Translations under genes and position numbers: made by a program
Shown: piece after piece, positions 25,292-37,300 of the stretch
Position numbering within the stretch: the first letter of the stretch is position 1
Layout: each line of letters starts with the position of its first letter
The notes under the pieces: model-generated
Seen by the model: only the letters and a program-made list of their open reading frames with translations
The model's database searches: none
What the model was told of the DNA's origin: nothing
Assembly: GCF_000499845.2 (NCBI RefSeq)
Contig: NC_023749.2
Span: 5,861,030-5,925,029, forward strand
Reading direction: 5' to 3'
From: Phaseolus vulgaris
Taxonomy: Eukaryota > Streptophyta > Magnoliopsida > Fabales > Fabaceae
DNA: 64,000 bases

Positions 25292-27480
25292 GCTTGTTTT
25301 ATTCCTACACTTCATGTCATAATGAATATTTTCATAGAATCTGGATGATTATGTTACTTTTAAGATATTTTATACTGAAAGTTATGGAGAGGAAGGTTAG
25401 AACTTGCAGCCATGAACACTAGAACTTGCACTTCAGTTGATCCAATATGATGATGATCGCTTCTCCACCCAACTTCTCTTAAAAATGCTGTTGTTGTGAG
25501 TTGAAATCTTTTTCAACTCAAAACTAGCTATTGCAAGTTTTCTTTCAACTTTCTTTTTCTATTGTATGCTACTGTAGGTGTCTTAATGTGTTCTTTGTAG
25601 CAAAATAAAATTCAGATTGCTGTTGGGTGGGTTGAGCTTTGGATTTGAGGAGCTTTTGTATCTCCTCTACGAATAAACTTAAGTTCTGTTCAATTGAATG
25701 TGTTTCTTGTGAGCTTAGATCCATTTTTTTAGCTTTTATGATTTTTTTTCTTGTTTTCCCTGTTAGTATCATCATTGATGAAAATATAAACTATTTTATT
25801 TATTATTTGTTTATAATATTATTTAAATTTTAAATAAACATAAAATGTACGAGATGTTTACTAGTGCATTTTTAAAATATATTTGATTTTGAACGTTTAA
25901 AAAAACACTTCTCTAAATTGGACTTTCCAATTTTATTTAACTAAATCCCTTTTATAATAACATTTTTTATAAAAATAATCGTTTTATATTTTGGTAAAAT
26001 TATTTTTGAAGTAATTACCTTTAAGGAATGGATTACGAATTACTTGTATTTAGATGATAAAGTATAATCATTTGAAATTAAAAATATAAATATGTTAATA
26101 AATAGACATAAATGTTTTTAGTTTACAGTTTCTGTAAAATTAAAAGAATATTTACTTTTTTAATAACTAAAAATATATTATGTCTAAAAAAAATTATTAA
26201 ATATTAACTAATTTAAAAATAAATAAAAAATAACTAATAATTATATTTGTTAAGTTAAATATTATTTTATAAACTAAAAATTTATTGGTATTTAAAATAG
26301 TTTTTATTATTAATAAAAAATATAAAATAATTTCTAAATTTTTATTTAATATTAATCACCAATATGTTAACTACTAATTACTTTATATTTTAAATTATTA
26401 TTTTAATTAAATTAGTAATTAATTAAAATTTAAAATAGTTAATAATTAATGTTAAATATTAATTTATAAATTATTTTATACATTTTTATTAATAATAAAA
26501 ATTATTTTAGACATCAATAATTTTTTAGTTTATAAAATAATATTTAACTTAGTCAATTAAATGACTAATTATTTTTTATCTCTAATTAATTATATTTTGT
26601 ATCCTTTTTCAGAATATGTACTAGTTCTATATTCAATGAATTAGTGATAAAATAAATGGAGAAATGAATTGTATAAGTTTAAGTTTTGGATTATTAATTA
26701 TTAGGAGTGGAAGTTTGTAAGTGTTGGAGTTAATAAGTCACATTTGATGAATTATTTTGATTCAAATATGTTGAAATTATATTGAACATTCAGGGTAATT
26801 CTACTAATTAGTTTTCCTCTATTTAACATTCTAAGGAACGATCATAATTAGATTACGCATAATATGAAATTTTAAAAAATGTAGTAATTCTTTAATATTT
26901 AGTGGTTGATTGCATTATGTGATTGTAGACTCTTTGTTAACTTTCTTGGAAGAAAAAATCACATTAAAACGAAGTGTAGATATCAAGTTATAACCTAAAT
27001 AATATTAAAATATATGTTAATTCCAATATAATTAAATTAAGGACCAAACTCAAATAGTAAAAATGGTCAAAATCAATTCAATTATGCACAAGTTAATATA
27101 TTAAATATAAAATAAAATATAGACAAAATTATTAATTTATTGTTTTTCCATTATTACGTATTTTTGTATTTTATTTTTTAATAATATTTTGTTATGTGAA
27201 TACGTGAGCGTGATCCTAATTGATATCTTAAATAATAATGATGCTAACATAAAAAAATTTAAAATAATATGGATGATATACGTGTGTTGTGTGTGTAAAC
27301 TTGTTTCCTTAAAACTATAATAAAAGGGATAAGAAAAAACAAATAATTTAAAAGATTAAATTAAAGTAATTGAGATCCCAATGTGTTTCAACTGAAGAAA
27401 ATATTTATGGATAGAATCAGTTAGTTTGTAATTATTTTAATCTAAACCCAGCCACAAACAAACAAATCTGGTGCTTTTGT
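25292..27480. other. Spacer between the tandem UXS genes
   Basis: The first 350 bases or so probably include the 3' UTR of UXS copy 1. The middle is extremely AT-rich and holds a large near-palindrome (listed separately). No gene is visible. The right end leads into the promoter of UXS copy 2. Confidence 0.6.
26185..26590. repeat. Long AT-rich inverted repeat (foldback element)
   Basis: The arm at about 26225-26345 contains AAGTTAAATATTATTTTATAAACTAAAAATTTATTGG. The arm at about 26460-26585 contains, in complement, the same series with only scattered changes, and the match continues through ATTTTTATTATTAATAAAAA. The short centre (about 26346-26459) is itself partly self-complementary. The whole could fold into one hairpin of about 370 bases. 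It contains no ORF and is best read as a MITE-like foldback element. Confidence 0.75.
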
Positions 27481-27492
27481 CTTGTCCCGATC

Positions 27493-27498
27493 CACGTG
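27493..27498 (+). promoter_or_regulatory. G-box in the promoter/leader of UXS copy 2
   Basis: A perfect CACGTG palindrome lies in the context TCCACGTGAGCC, and an ACGTGGCACC motif follows about 30 bases later. Both are just upstream of a transcript-like CT/CA-rich leader that runs to a likely splice donor at 27738. They would be bZIP/bHLH sites; activity is inferred. Confidence 0.4.
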
Positions 27499-28184
27499 AG
27501 CCCATGCAACTCTCCTGAAGAGACGTGGCACCCAGCAATATTCGCTCAGTCTCTCAAACAAGCTCAAGAACCCCAAGCTCTTTCATGCGTGCCTCACTCT
27601 AAGTCTGTGATTCACATCACAATCACAATTTTATTTAACAAATTGCATTCACACAATTTCCAATTTCCAATTTCCTTCCCCTTGCTTACTCAAATTCTTC
27701 ACTCTCTTCCATTTGCTTAACCTTCAATTCCGATCAGGTATTAGGTAATTTTCTTTGCATGTGATTTTTATTTCCCTCACTCCTTTCGTTGCCTTGGACC
27801 TATCATTTTACGTCCTTCAACATTCCCTCAGTTTTGAGGTTTCCTCCTTTTATTTATCGAATTGAATTTGTAAATGTTTTCGTTTTGCTTAGTTTTGCAT
27901 TTGGTGCAAGAATCTCCCGTATTTGGATCTATATATAGTCTCGTTCATGATCACCGTGTGTTTGGATCAGAAGAGTGGGTAGGGTTTTGGATTGGGTTAG
28001 GTTGTTTGGTTTTTCTATGAAGCAAGCGATCAGGTTCATTGCCTGTTCTCTTTCCCCAATAGGTTATTTTATTTGATGGCACGAATATTTTGATAACTCG
28101 CTACAATTATTCGATCCGTGCTGAGAGGAAAACGGTTAACCTCTTTGAAATTGGTGCAGGAGTTGAACTTCAAAGGTTTTTGCA

Positions 28185-31095
28185 ATGGCAGCGAATTCTT
28201 CTCATGGAGATTCCTCTATGTCACCGAAGCAGCCTCCCCTGCCATCTCCCTTGCGTTTCTCCAAATTCTATCAGGTGCACCGTTGTTTTTTCTATTTTAC
28301 GATTTTCTTGCCAGTTGTTCTTATTGTTATTGTTACTTGATCGTACAATTAAGATTTGTTGTTAATTAGCTCGGTAGATTTATTTTTCATATTCAATGGT
28401 ATATTTTTTTCAAAACAAATATAATGGATGAACTTTATTAATTTAAGTTTGTTTTTTTGGCACTTCAAAGCAGTACGGTCTGCTGTTTTCATAGAATGCA
28501 GTCACTGAACCTTTAGAAAATCGAAGCATAGGAGCTTACCCTGCAAAATGGCTACAACTCAGTTATTCTGAGGAGGATATACTAATCCATGAAACTGAGT
28601 TGTTGTTTTTTTCATTTATCTATTATCTCGTATACCTTTGGTTCAGAAGTATGTGTGTATGCCAGCAGGCATGCATCTTACAACTGTTGATTGAAATTTG
28701 TCGTGTGATTATAAAGAAGGATTTCACTAACATTTCTTTCATTCTTGACAATAGTCTAACATGAGAATCTTGATCACCGGAGGAGCTGGATTCATTGGTT
28801 CTCACCTAGTTGATAGATTGATGGAATGTGAAAAAAATGAGGTTAGATAATTGGTTTATTCTGATTTTTAACAGCTTTTTTTCCTTCAACTATTATATTT
28901 TGTTGACATAACTTCTAATCAGGTCATTGTTGTCGATAACTACTTCACTGGATCAAAGGATAATCTAAAAAAATGGATGGGCCATCCCAGATTTGAGCTG
29001 ATCCGTCATGGTATAATTTCAGTAGTTATGTTTTAGATTTCAGCTCTTTCATTAGTCAACTTCAGTGTTGCTCAGTTTCCTTGCTGTATGCTATTCTTGA
29101 GCAACATTATCAGTGATACTTTAGTTTACTTTGTATATTATGTTTAGAATGTCTTAAAATCTGTCTGAAAATCAATAATGCTGATGCACATTATCGTTAT
29201 GATTCCTGTGTAGATATCACTGAACCTTTGGTGATTGAAGTTGATCAGATCTACCATCTTGCATGCCCTGCATCTCCTATATTCTACAAATATAATCCTG
29301 TGAAGGTATAGTTTTGATTCTTATTTTTTCTGCATTTCATTATCTTTTGGTTAGCATGCTAACATATTTTTCGCAACTGCTGATGGTTTTGCTTTTAACT
29401 TTCGTTTCATAGTCATTGGCCCATTATGTTGCTTTCTGCAATCTACAGTATATTTATTCTACAGCCATTTATCTATTATTATTCATTTCCTGAAAGTTCT
29501 GTTTTTCTGCTGATCCTTGAGAAATTATCTAATGTCAGGAGATAATAATTTTTGCAGACAATAAAGACAAATGTGATTGGCACACTGAACATGCTTGGGC
29601 TTGCCAAGCGAGTTGGAGCAAGGTTGGCAAATTTCTTTGGAATTCAATAATTTCAACTTCTATCACCTTTTTAATTTTATTTAATTTGTTGTTTTGGTGA
29701 AGTCTTACTACTTATTTCATTGTCAGGATTCTACTTACATCAACATCGGAGGTATATGGGGATCCTCTTGAGCATCCCCAAAAAGAAAGCTATTGGGGAA
29801 ACGTGAATCCTATTGGTACATGCTTTTATCTCTGTCTCCATCTCTATCTTTTTGCTTCTTAAGTGAGATTGTATTTCTGCTAGTGATTGTGGAAGATATC
29901 TACACTGTATAAACCATGGAAACCTAATCTCTTATTTAGTAGTGGCTTATGGCTTGAATTTATTTTTCATGACAAACAATAATTAGTCATGGACTTAAGA
30001 AGCTAAAAGCATTGAAATTTTTAAGTGTGTGTGGACCGTTGCTTTTCCACATAATCATTAACTATTTGATGCAAAGTTGATCCTTTTGAGTCGATGAAAT
30101 TCTTTTAATACAATATTTTGGTAAATGTGATCTAAGCACTGGATTCTCATTGTTAGATACTAAGCTAATGCACACAGAATTGAAAAAAAATATGACTTAT
30201 TTAGTAACATTGGGACTAATAAAAGCCTTTTACAACGAACTGGAGAAAATTCAGCATTCACGTTCAACAACCCTTACAATGTGGAAAACTAAGTAGAATG
30301 GATCCAACCTACAAATAAGTCCAATTATTCAGGACTTTATTAGTAATAAATAATAAACTGAGTTTACTAAGAAACCTTATCCTAACATATCCTTCCCTAA
30401 ACTTGATTATGGTTGAAGTTAGGAACCTTGCAAGCTCCCAGTATCTTGCTCAATTTCATGAATAGCTTGAGTGGTTAAGTCATTATGTCTTCCACTTCAT
30501 TAAATGAACCACAATGTACCAGCTTCACCTTTCCATCATTGCTGAGGTTACTTAAGAAATGGAATCGATATGCTTACACCGCCCCTGGAAAACAACAATT
30601 TTTGAAAGCTCGATGGTAGAGCTCTTGTCACAAAATAATAAACTGATTTGACTAACAAAAACATCATCCTAAATTCCTAATATGTCTACAGGAGTTCGTA
30701 GTTGCTATGATGAAGGAAAACGTGTGGCTGAGACCTTGATGTTTGACTATCATAGGCAGCATGGCTTAGGTAATTTATGGTCTTCTTTCCTTCATAATTG
30801 CCTATTCTTCTTTGTAAGGTATAGTTGGTACAAAGTTTTTCTTTGTAATTTAACCGACTTTTTGTATTCTTTCAACATAGAAATACGTGTTGCAAGAATC
30901 TTTAACACGTATGGGCCGCGCATGAATATTGACGATGGGCGTGTTGTCAGCAACTTCATTGCTCAAGCACTTCGGTAATTAAGACTTCTTTTATTGTTTG
31001 TGGTTTATATGCTGCAGTATTATTTCTACATGGGTTGTTTGATCTGTTAATCATGGCCCGCGTTGAGGTCTTTAATAGAATGTGTGATGCGAGCA

Positions 31096-31126
<31 letters not shown>

Positions 31127-31992
31127 TGCAGTCACTTCACTAGCATCAATTATTGATTTCATTATTTTAATACCTTGATTTTGTAGACTAACCGTGTCTT
31201 CTTTTTCCGTCTTCCCATTTCTAATTTGATGCTTATCTCAATATCTTTGGTGTGTTTTAGTGGTGAACCCTTGACGGTCCAGTCTCCAGGAACACAAACT
31301 CGCAGTTTCTGCTATGTCTCTGATCTGGTATATATCCCATAACGTATGCACATATCTCTTGCATTGAGTTGCTATTAGTATTTAATAAGCTAATTACGTT
31401 TTATTGTGATAGGTCGATGGCCTTATCCGTCTCATGGAAGGATCCGACACCGGGCCAATCAACCTTGGAAATCCAGGTTACATTTATATTGCAAAACATC
31501 TTTAATTTATTTTCCCTTATTTATTTGCCTAACTCTCTCTGCCTTTTCAGGTGAATTTACAGTGCTTGAACTTGCTGAGAAAGTGAAGGAGGTTAGTTCA
31601 AAGCTTATTAGCGTTCACTTCTCAAGTTTCGTTCATACTTACGTTTTATGAGTGTTAATGTGATTCAAAACTTGGTAACCACGGGAGGGAACTGTTTTAA
31701 GGGGAAGGCTGCATGTTTTCACAATACAAGATTAGTGCATGCCATCTACACTAACGGAATTATCGTAAAATAGTTTTTAATTTATGCTTTTGTGATTGAT
31801 ATGCAGCTAGTTAATCCAGGTGTGGAGATAAAGATAGTGGACAACACTCCTGATGATCCCCGACAGAGAAAACCAGACATAACAAAAGCAAAGGAGTTAC
31901 TTAACTGGGAACCAAAGTTTAAGCTGCAAGATGGTCTTCCTCTTATGGAAGAGGATTTCCGTTTGAGGCTTGGAGTTGTCAAAAACAATTAA
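28185..31992 (+). CDS. UXS: UDP-glucuronate decarboxylase (UDP-xylose synthase), copy 2
   Basis: Twelve exons join in phase to 346 residues: 28185-28274, 28755-28841, 28923-29010, 29214-29305, 29558-29622, 29727-29815, 30692-30769, 30881-30974, 31261-31327, 31413-31476, 31551-31591, 31807-31992. Exons 2-12 have exactly the same lengths and phases as copy 1; only exon 1 is 12 bases longer. From exon 2 onward the proteins are about 90 percent identical by eye. The NAD-binding GGAGFIG and the catalytic YDEGK (Tyr176/Lys180) are intact. No membrane helix precedes the domain, so it should be cytosolic. A leader intron from 27738 to 28159 is likely (donor CAG/GTATTAG, acceptor GTGCAG), and its sequence resembles the leader region of copy 1. 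Intron 6 is long and may hold old retroelement sequence; intron 8 contains a 28-base poly-G tract. Confidence 0.96.
30130..30660. other. Possible retroelement-derived sequence in intron 6 of UXS copy 2
   Basis: Intron 6 is about 880 bases, against about 470 in copy 1. The extra sequence near 30130-30660 is less AT-biased and looks unlike the flanking intron. The phrase AATAATAAACTGA occurs twice (near 30349 and 30636), which may mark element ends. No reading frame survives, so the assignment is tentative. Confidence 0.3.
31099..31126 (+). repeat. Poly-G tract of 28 bases
   Basis: An uninterrupted run of 28 G lies inside intron 8 of UXS copy 2, on the transcribed-sense strand. Runs of this length are rare in plant DNA and can form G-quadruplexes. 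They are also typical places for sequencing or assembly length error. Confidence 0.9.
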
Positions 31993-34155
31993 CATATTTT
32001 TGCTCCTTTTAAATAAAAGTCAGAATGGGTAGATAATAAGTGGGATGGATTACTAAGATTTCACAATTTTCCTTTCATAATTATGACAAGTGTCAAAGAC
32101 CCTACTCTTGGTTTTATTTGACAGAAAACACTGCAGCTATAGTCTCTGCAAATTTTGCCGGTAGAATTATATTACTGAGATAAAATTTCTATTGAAAAAA
32201 AAATCCCTCTCTTTGTAGTTCTCTTGTTAGATGTATTCGTGATATGATATTTAAGTACTCTTTCTTGCACAAGCATTACTTTTTATTTCTTTTTGTGTGT
32301 ACTAATAAGGATTTTTTATCAAATAGGTATAATTTCATAGATTAATTATGATAAAATATTAAAAGATTAATGAAATGGGTTAGTCCTATTTGGAAGAAGT
32401 TGTGTCAAGAATTGAAGTGATGTTAAGGTGTTCTCTTATTATATTTTAACTAAAATCGTATTACCTTGTCATAATTTAATATTTTTTAGATTTTTTTTTA
32501 ATTATACTATTTTGTCAATTGTCGTGTAAAATTGCACCTGTTAAAAAATCCTAGTAATAAAGTTGTGATTGACTACAAAGAAACTTAGTTTTTATATGTC
32601 AGTAAATCCTAATTCTGACTTTTGGTGTCATTTAATATTCATGCTTTTTTTGGTCAAAGCTTACTTTGGTATTGCTATTGAACATTTTATCTGGGTTCGG
32701 TGATTATTGAACGTTTGACCTGCATTTAATGGACCACAAATGAAAAGAGAAAGTTAGGTTATTAGTGTTTAGTTAGTATATAAACACGCCTGAAATACAG
32801 CCTAACATAGGGGGAAAAACCTTTAGTTTGTTAAAACAAAATTTCAATATAGCATGACTATACATTTCATGTATTTATTTTCCTTTTTCACTAATTTCCA
32901 ACCAGTTCCTTACATTAAAAAAAAGATAAATACTAAGAATATTATTTCATGAATAAGTTACGATATTTTAATTTCTAATTTGAAATTTCATCAATGAATA
33001 ACAACATGAATCAAGAATTTGAAAGTGCATAACCTCGTAATGAATGCCGACACTCATTCAGAATTTAAAAGTAAAAATCCTTGTTACAAATGTTTTCTTA
33101 TTTGCAAAAATAATTAGCTTAGTATTGGCATTGGATGGTAGTTTTATTAATTCTCTCTATATTATTAGAATATGGTGTAAAACTTTTTTATTGTTTTAAT
33201 TAATTTCATAAAAAATAATTTTTTTTGTCACCCTGATTACTCTAAAATACTTACCAATTTTATTAATAACTAATTCATACAGAAAATAACTCATTTAATT
33301 GGATCTCACATTTCAATCACATCTATTTCATCAACAAAGCTAACCTTGAAATCTTCAAGGAATGAGAATTAAATACCACTTCAACCTAAGCATATTTTAA
33401 AGTGGAACTGTCTCTATTTTTTAACTTGTTAAAAAAAAGTTCATCAACAAATAAAATCATATTTCTTTTATCTTAATTTTTTATACCTTATATTTTTAAT
33501 TGACTATCTCTTTTTATTTAAATTTTTTATTTTATTTATGAATTAAAATATAAATTAGTAAAAAATTTTAAAAAATGAGAAATTAGTAAATTTATAAAAA
33601 ATGAATTTTCGTATTTAGTGAATTTTAATTAACTTCAAATTAACTATTAATATTTTTTTACATTCTCACTCTTCAGACCAATTGAATCGTGACCTATTTC
33701 AATCCAACAATTAAATTAAGGAAAGAAAGTGTTGTTTTCGAGTCGTCCCATTCACCATGTCACCGTTGAGTTGACAATACAATAAAAGACACATCCATTT
33801 GAGTAAAAAATTAACATCGAAAAACAGAATATGATATACTAATCTCCATTCCACGCCACCTCAGCCTCAGATTCTTTCGTTATCCAAAACACCGCGCCAT
33901 GCCACCGCATCAATTCATTTATAATAATAATAAAAAAACAAAAAAAAAACCCTTTCACTTGTGCCTTCGTGTTACTCCATCTAACGGCCACGCTTCAATC
34001 ATGTCGTTTCTCTTTTCAACCTTCGTTTCCCATTCCTTCATTCACCTTCTTTTGCACGTTACTTTCTACGCTCTTCGTTTCCAAAACAACCAACAAAGAG
34101 AGCTAAGCCAAGCGGTTGCGTTCGTTTCTTGGGATAAATAACTCTCCCAAACCAA

Positions 34156-34176
34156 TCTCTCTCTCTCTCTCTCTCC
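34156..34176 (+). repeat. (CT)n run in the 5' leader
   Basis: About ten CT units lie 150 bases upstream of the start codon of the unknown gene, within its probable 5' UTR or core promoter. CT-rich leaders are common in plant housekeeping genes. Confidence 0.8.
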
Positions 34177-34241
34177 GCTAGATTTAAATCTTAATTTAAT
34201 TTCTTTTTTCATTTCTCTTCCGTTTCGAACAATCTAGAGAA

Positions 34242-34271
34242 ATGGCGAAGCCGCGTCTGGATCGGGATTAG
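34242..34271 (+). CDS. Upstream ORF of nine codons
   Basis: An ATG in the strong context GAAATGGCG opens a nine-residue frame (MAKPRLDRD) that ends in TAG, 53 bases before the main start. If it lies within the transcript, as the CT-rich leader suggests, it would be met first by scanning ribosomes and could reduce translation of the main frame. Evidence for expression is lacking. Confidence 0.35.
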   Translation: MAKPRLDRD

Positions 34272-34324
34272 GGCGCTAGGGTTTTGGTCGCTGCCTCCGA
34301 TCCTGATTCGGATTCCGATCGGAA

Positions 34325-37300
34325 ATGTCCGAACCTCATTCAACGCCCCGAACCTCCGCCTACCTCGAAGCGCTCTCTCAGGCGATCCACAAGAAGCTTC
34401 AGAAGGTTCGTTTTATTATAGTTTCTCCCTCCTTTTACTGTAGCGAAGTGGAACGAACGAGTAATTTAATATTAGCTTTGTGTGTGTGATGATGAATGTG
34501 GTGCAGGCGTTGGCTAATTCGTCGCAGAGGCGCAATTTGTTGCAGGAGCTGTTTGCGGACATAGCTTTAGAAGTCGATGACCGAGCCAAAGGTATTATAA
34601 CAATGCGTTATTTTAATCTGTTGACTTTCGTTGAAGGTTAGCTAGCGTATATGTGGCTAGGAAAGTAGGATTATAATGTCTTGTTAACATAATTAGGTAT
34701 TCTGTTATTTTATGGTGCTCTTTGGTTGCAATTTATGCTTGATCACCTGTGATTGGGAATTCTTGGAACTCGTGAGAATGGAATTCACAACTACAATGCG
34801 GATATTTGAGTTCAGATAATGTGTTGGGAACTTCTTCTTTTTCCTTCTTAGAAGGGGGGGGGGGGGGGGGGGGGGGGGATGTATGTGATCTTTTATTTGT
34901 CAAACAAGAGTTACAGAGTGCATGTTTTCCAATTTTCAAATTAACAGATGTAATTCTCAACAAGGAAGAAGATGACCTTTCTCCCGCAGAGGATATTAAT
35001 GATGGTCCTTTATGCTTCTACGATGTGCTTGCTGATTATTTTGTGAGTGTGTCTGAGAGCGGAAAACCTATCCTTGACTTAATTGTTCAACTTTGGAGCC
35101 AATCGTTTGCTTCACATATCTTTGCCCTCCTGTTTCACAAATGGGTATGTAAGTTTGTGTCTGCATTTGTCTTATTTCGTTCTTGATGACGCTTTTTCCT
35201 ACATGTGTTGTATGATCTCTCATCACTGGTTTTAAGTTACAGTATTCACATTAAAATAAAGAAATGAACGAGTTACTTCCTTACTCAAGTAGTTTTCCCA
35301 GTCTGGATTCTATTACTCTAGTTCTCACTTGCTCACTCTATTATTTTGTTCTTTCTTTGTTGTTTTTCATATAATTCCTAATAGTTGCATTCTCGTTGAC
35401 TAGTCAAGACCATTTTGCTGAAATTCGATCATGATAACAGTTTTATGCTAAAGGAAAATGTTTAAAAATTCAAAAAGTCATAGAATAACATAACATATAA
35501 AAGTCAAATTAAATAAATTATATGTTCATTTATTGAACAATCATATACCATAATAATAATAATAACAATAACCTAGAACAATAGCAAAAAGCTACTTGGA
35601 TGTTGAAAAAGGTTTGGAATTGGAATTGAGAACTTTACCACTGTAAAGATTTGAGAAAAATCTGAATGGTAAACATTAATGATAATAATAGATATTTGAG
35701 CTGGCAATGATGTTTAAATATCTTAAAAATAGAAATCAGCAGCTGCTTGAGACTTGTGCGAAATAATTGTCTAAGCTGAACGGTCATTAACAGGAAAAAA
35801 ATAGTATCTGTTCTTGGGAGTCCATACTTTAGGCAATTTAGTTAGCATTCATAATTCATTGTTTGCAAGGCAAAAATGTCGGACCACTTTTTAATAAGAA
35901 AAAAGATTCTATATTCCATGGTCAGTCATATTTTGAACTTGTATTTTCCTGTTCGAAATCATATAAGCCTCTCTTTTGTAATCTCTAAAATGAAAATTAT
36001 TCTTTTTTATTTCGTGATCAAATATAGGACCTTCTTGTATATAGTTGAAAACTCTTATTAGTCCATGCTATTGTTCTGTATTTCATTGATACTACCAACC
36101 AGTTCTATCAGGTGCCTTTCTGACAAATTTGAACATTTATAATTTATGTATGTGAGATTCTGAAGCGTGCTCATTTTCTGTGCAACTGTTCAGAGTGACT
36201 GCTATTTCTGTTTTCAGTTGGTCAAAGGAATATATAAACATTTGGTGTATATCCCATTTTTCATTAATGTACTATGATTTCTTCTTGTTTACTTAATACA
36301 TGTCCCTGATTTCTAAAACTAATACTTTCCCTGATGTCAGACTCACATTTCTTTTGTACAGTGAGCTATTTGATAAAATCTGTTTGTCAAACCTTAATGG
36401 ATTCTGCAGCAGGTCTTAGATTTAATCTTTTAGAATGCAATACAATATGTAGCATAAATATTTAATTATTTATCCAATACAAGTGAAATTATGTGGCTTT
36501 ATTTGTGTGTGTCTGTGTAGAATATAAATATAATTTGTTAATTATTTAATAATTATGAAGGATAAAATTACAGTTATTCACAAACTAATTTATCATATTA
36601 TATTATTTCGATCTTTGTACAAACATATTTAACTTCGTAACTTTTTGCAGTTATTTGAATTTCATCTTGATAATCCAGAAGTGCTCCTCCGGTATTCATC
36701 TGCTCTGGTTCAAGGTGCCACAAATGTTTTCTGGTATGAATATAGGCTGTTATAAAAGAAAACTTTACTTAATTGGTTTTTGCCAAAACCAAGCTTGGAT
36801 TTGGATTGACTGGTTGTTTGTAGTAGTTACAATTGTATTGACTCTCATTACTATTCCTGGGCAAAATATATGAACTAACTTTCATGTTCTGTTCCCCCTC
36901 TAATTGGGAAGAAGAATATTTCTGAGTCCTCTTCATGATTTTTTCATTTAAATTTTTTTTTTTTCACCTGATGTTTCCATGCCATTTCCATAGCAATCCA
37001 TTCAAGCATATCCCCTCCATAAAAAAACAGAAAGTAATATAAAATATTATTAATTATTAAGATTGTGTCCATCGGCATGCCATGCTCAAATTTAATCTGG
37101 GATCATACTGCAATAATATTTTTCAAAACCATGTGCAGGATTGACATTCAAACAAATACAAGGCGTTTCCAGTCTTTATTCTGTGTAAGAGTCCAATCTA
37201 ATGTTTGTTTTCACTGATATGGATCATCTGACTAATGTTTTGTTCCTTTTCCCAATTCTTTTGCATATTCCTTGTGTTTCCCTCAAGTTCAGTACCTTCT

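Larger units (their letters stand above)
31993..34324. other. Spacer and promoter region between UXS copy 2 and the next gene
   Basis: The left end probably includes the 3' UTR of UXS copy 2. The middle is AT-rich without supported genes. From about 33830 the base composition rises, and a CT-rich leader with a (CT)n run at 34156-34176 precedes the next start codon. Confidence 0.5.
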
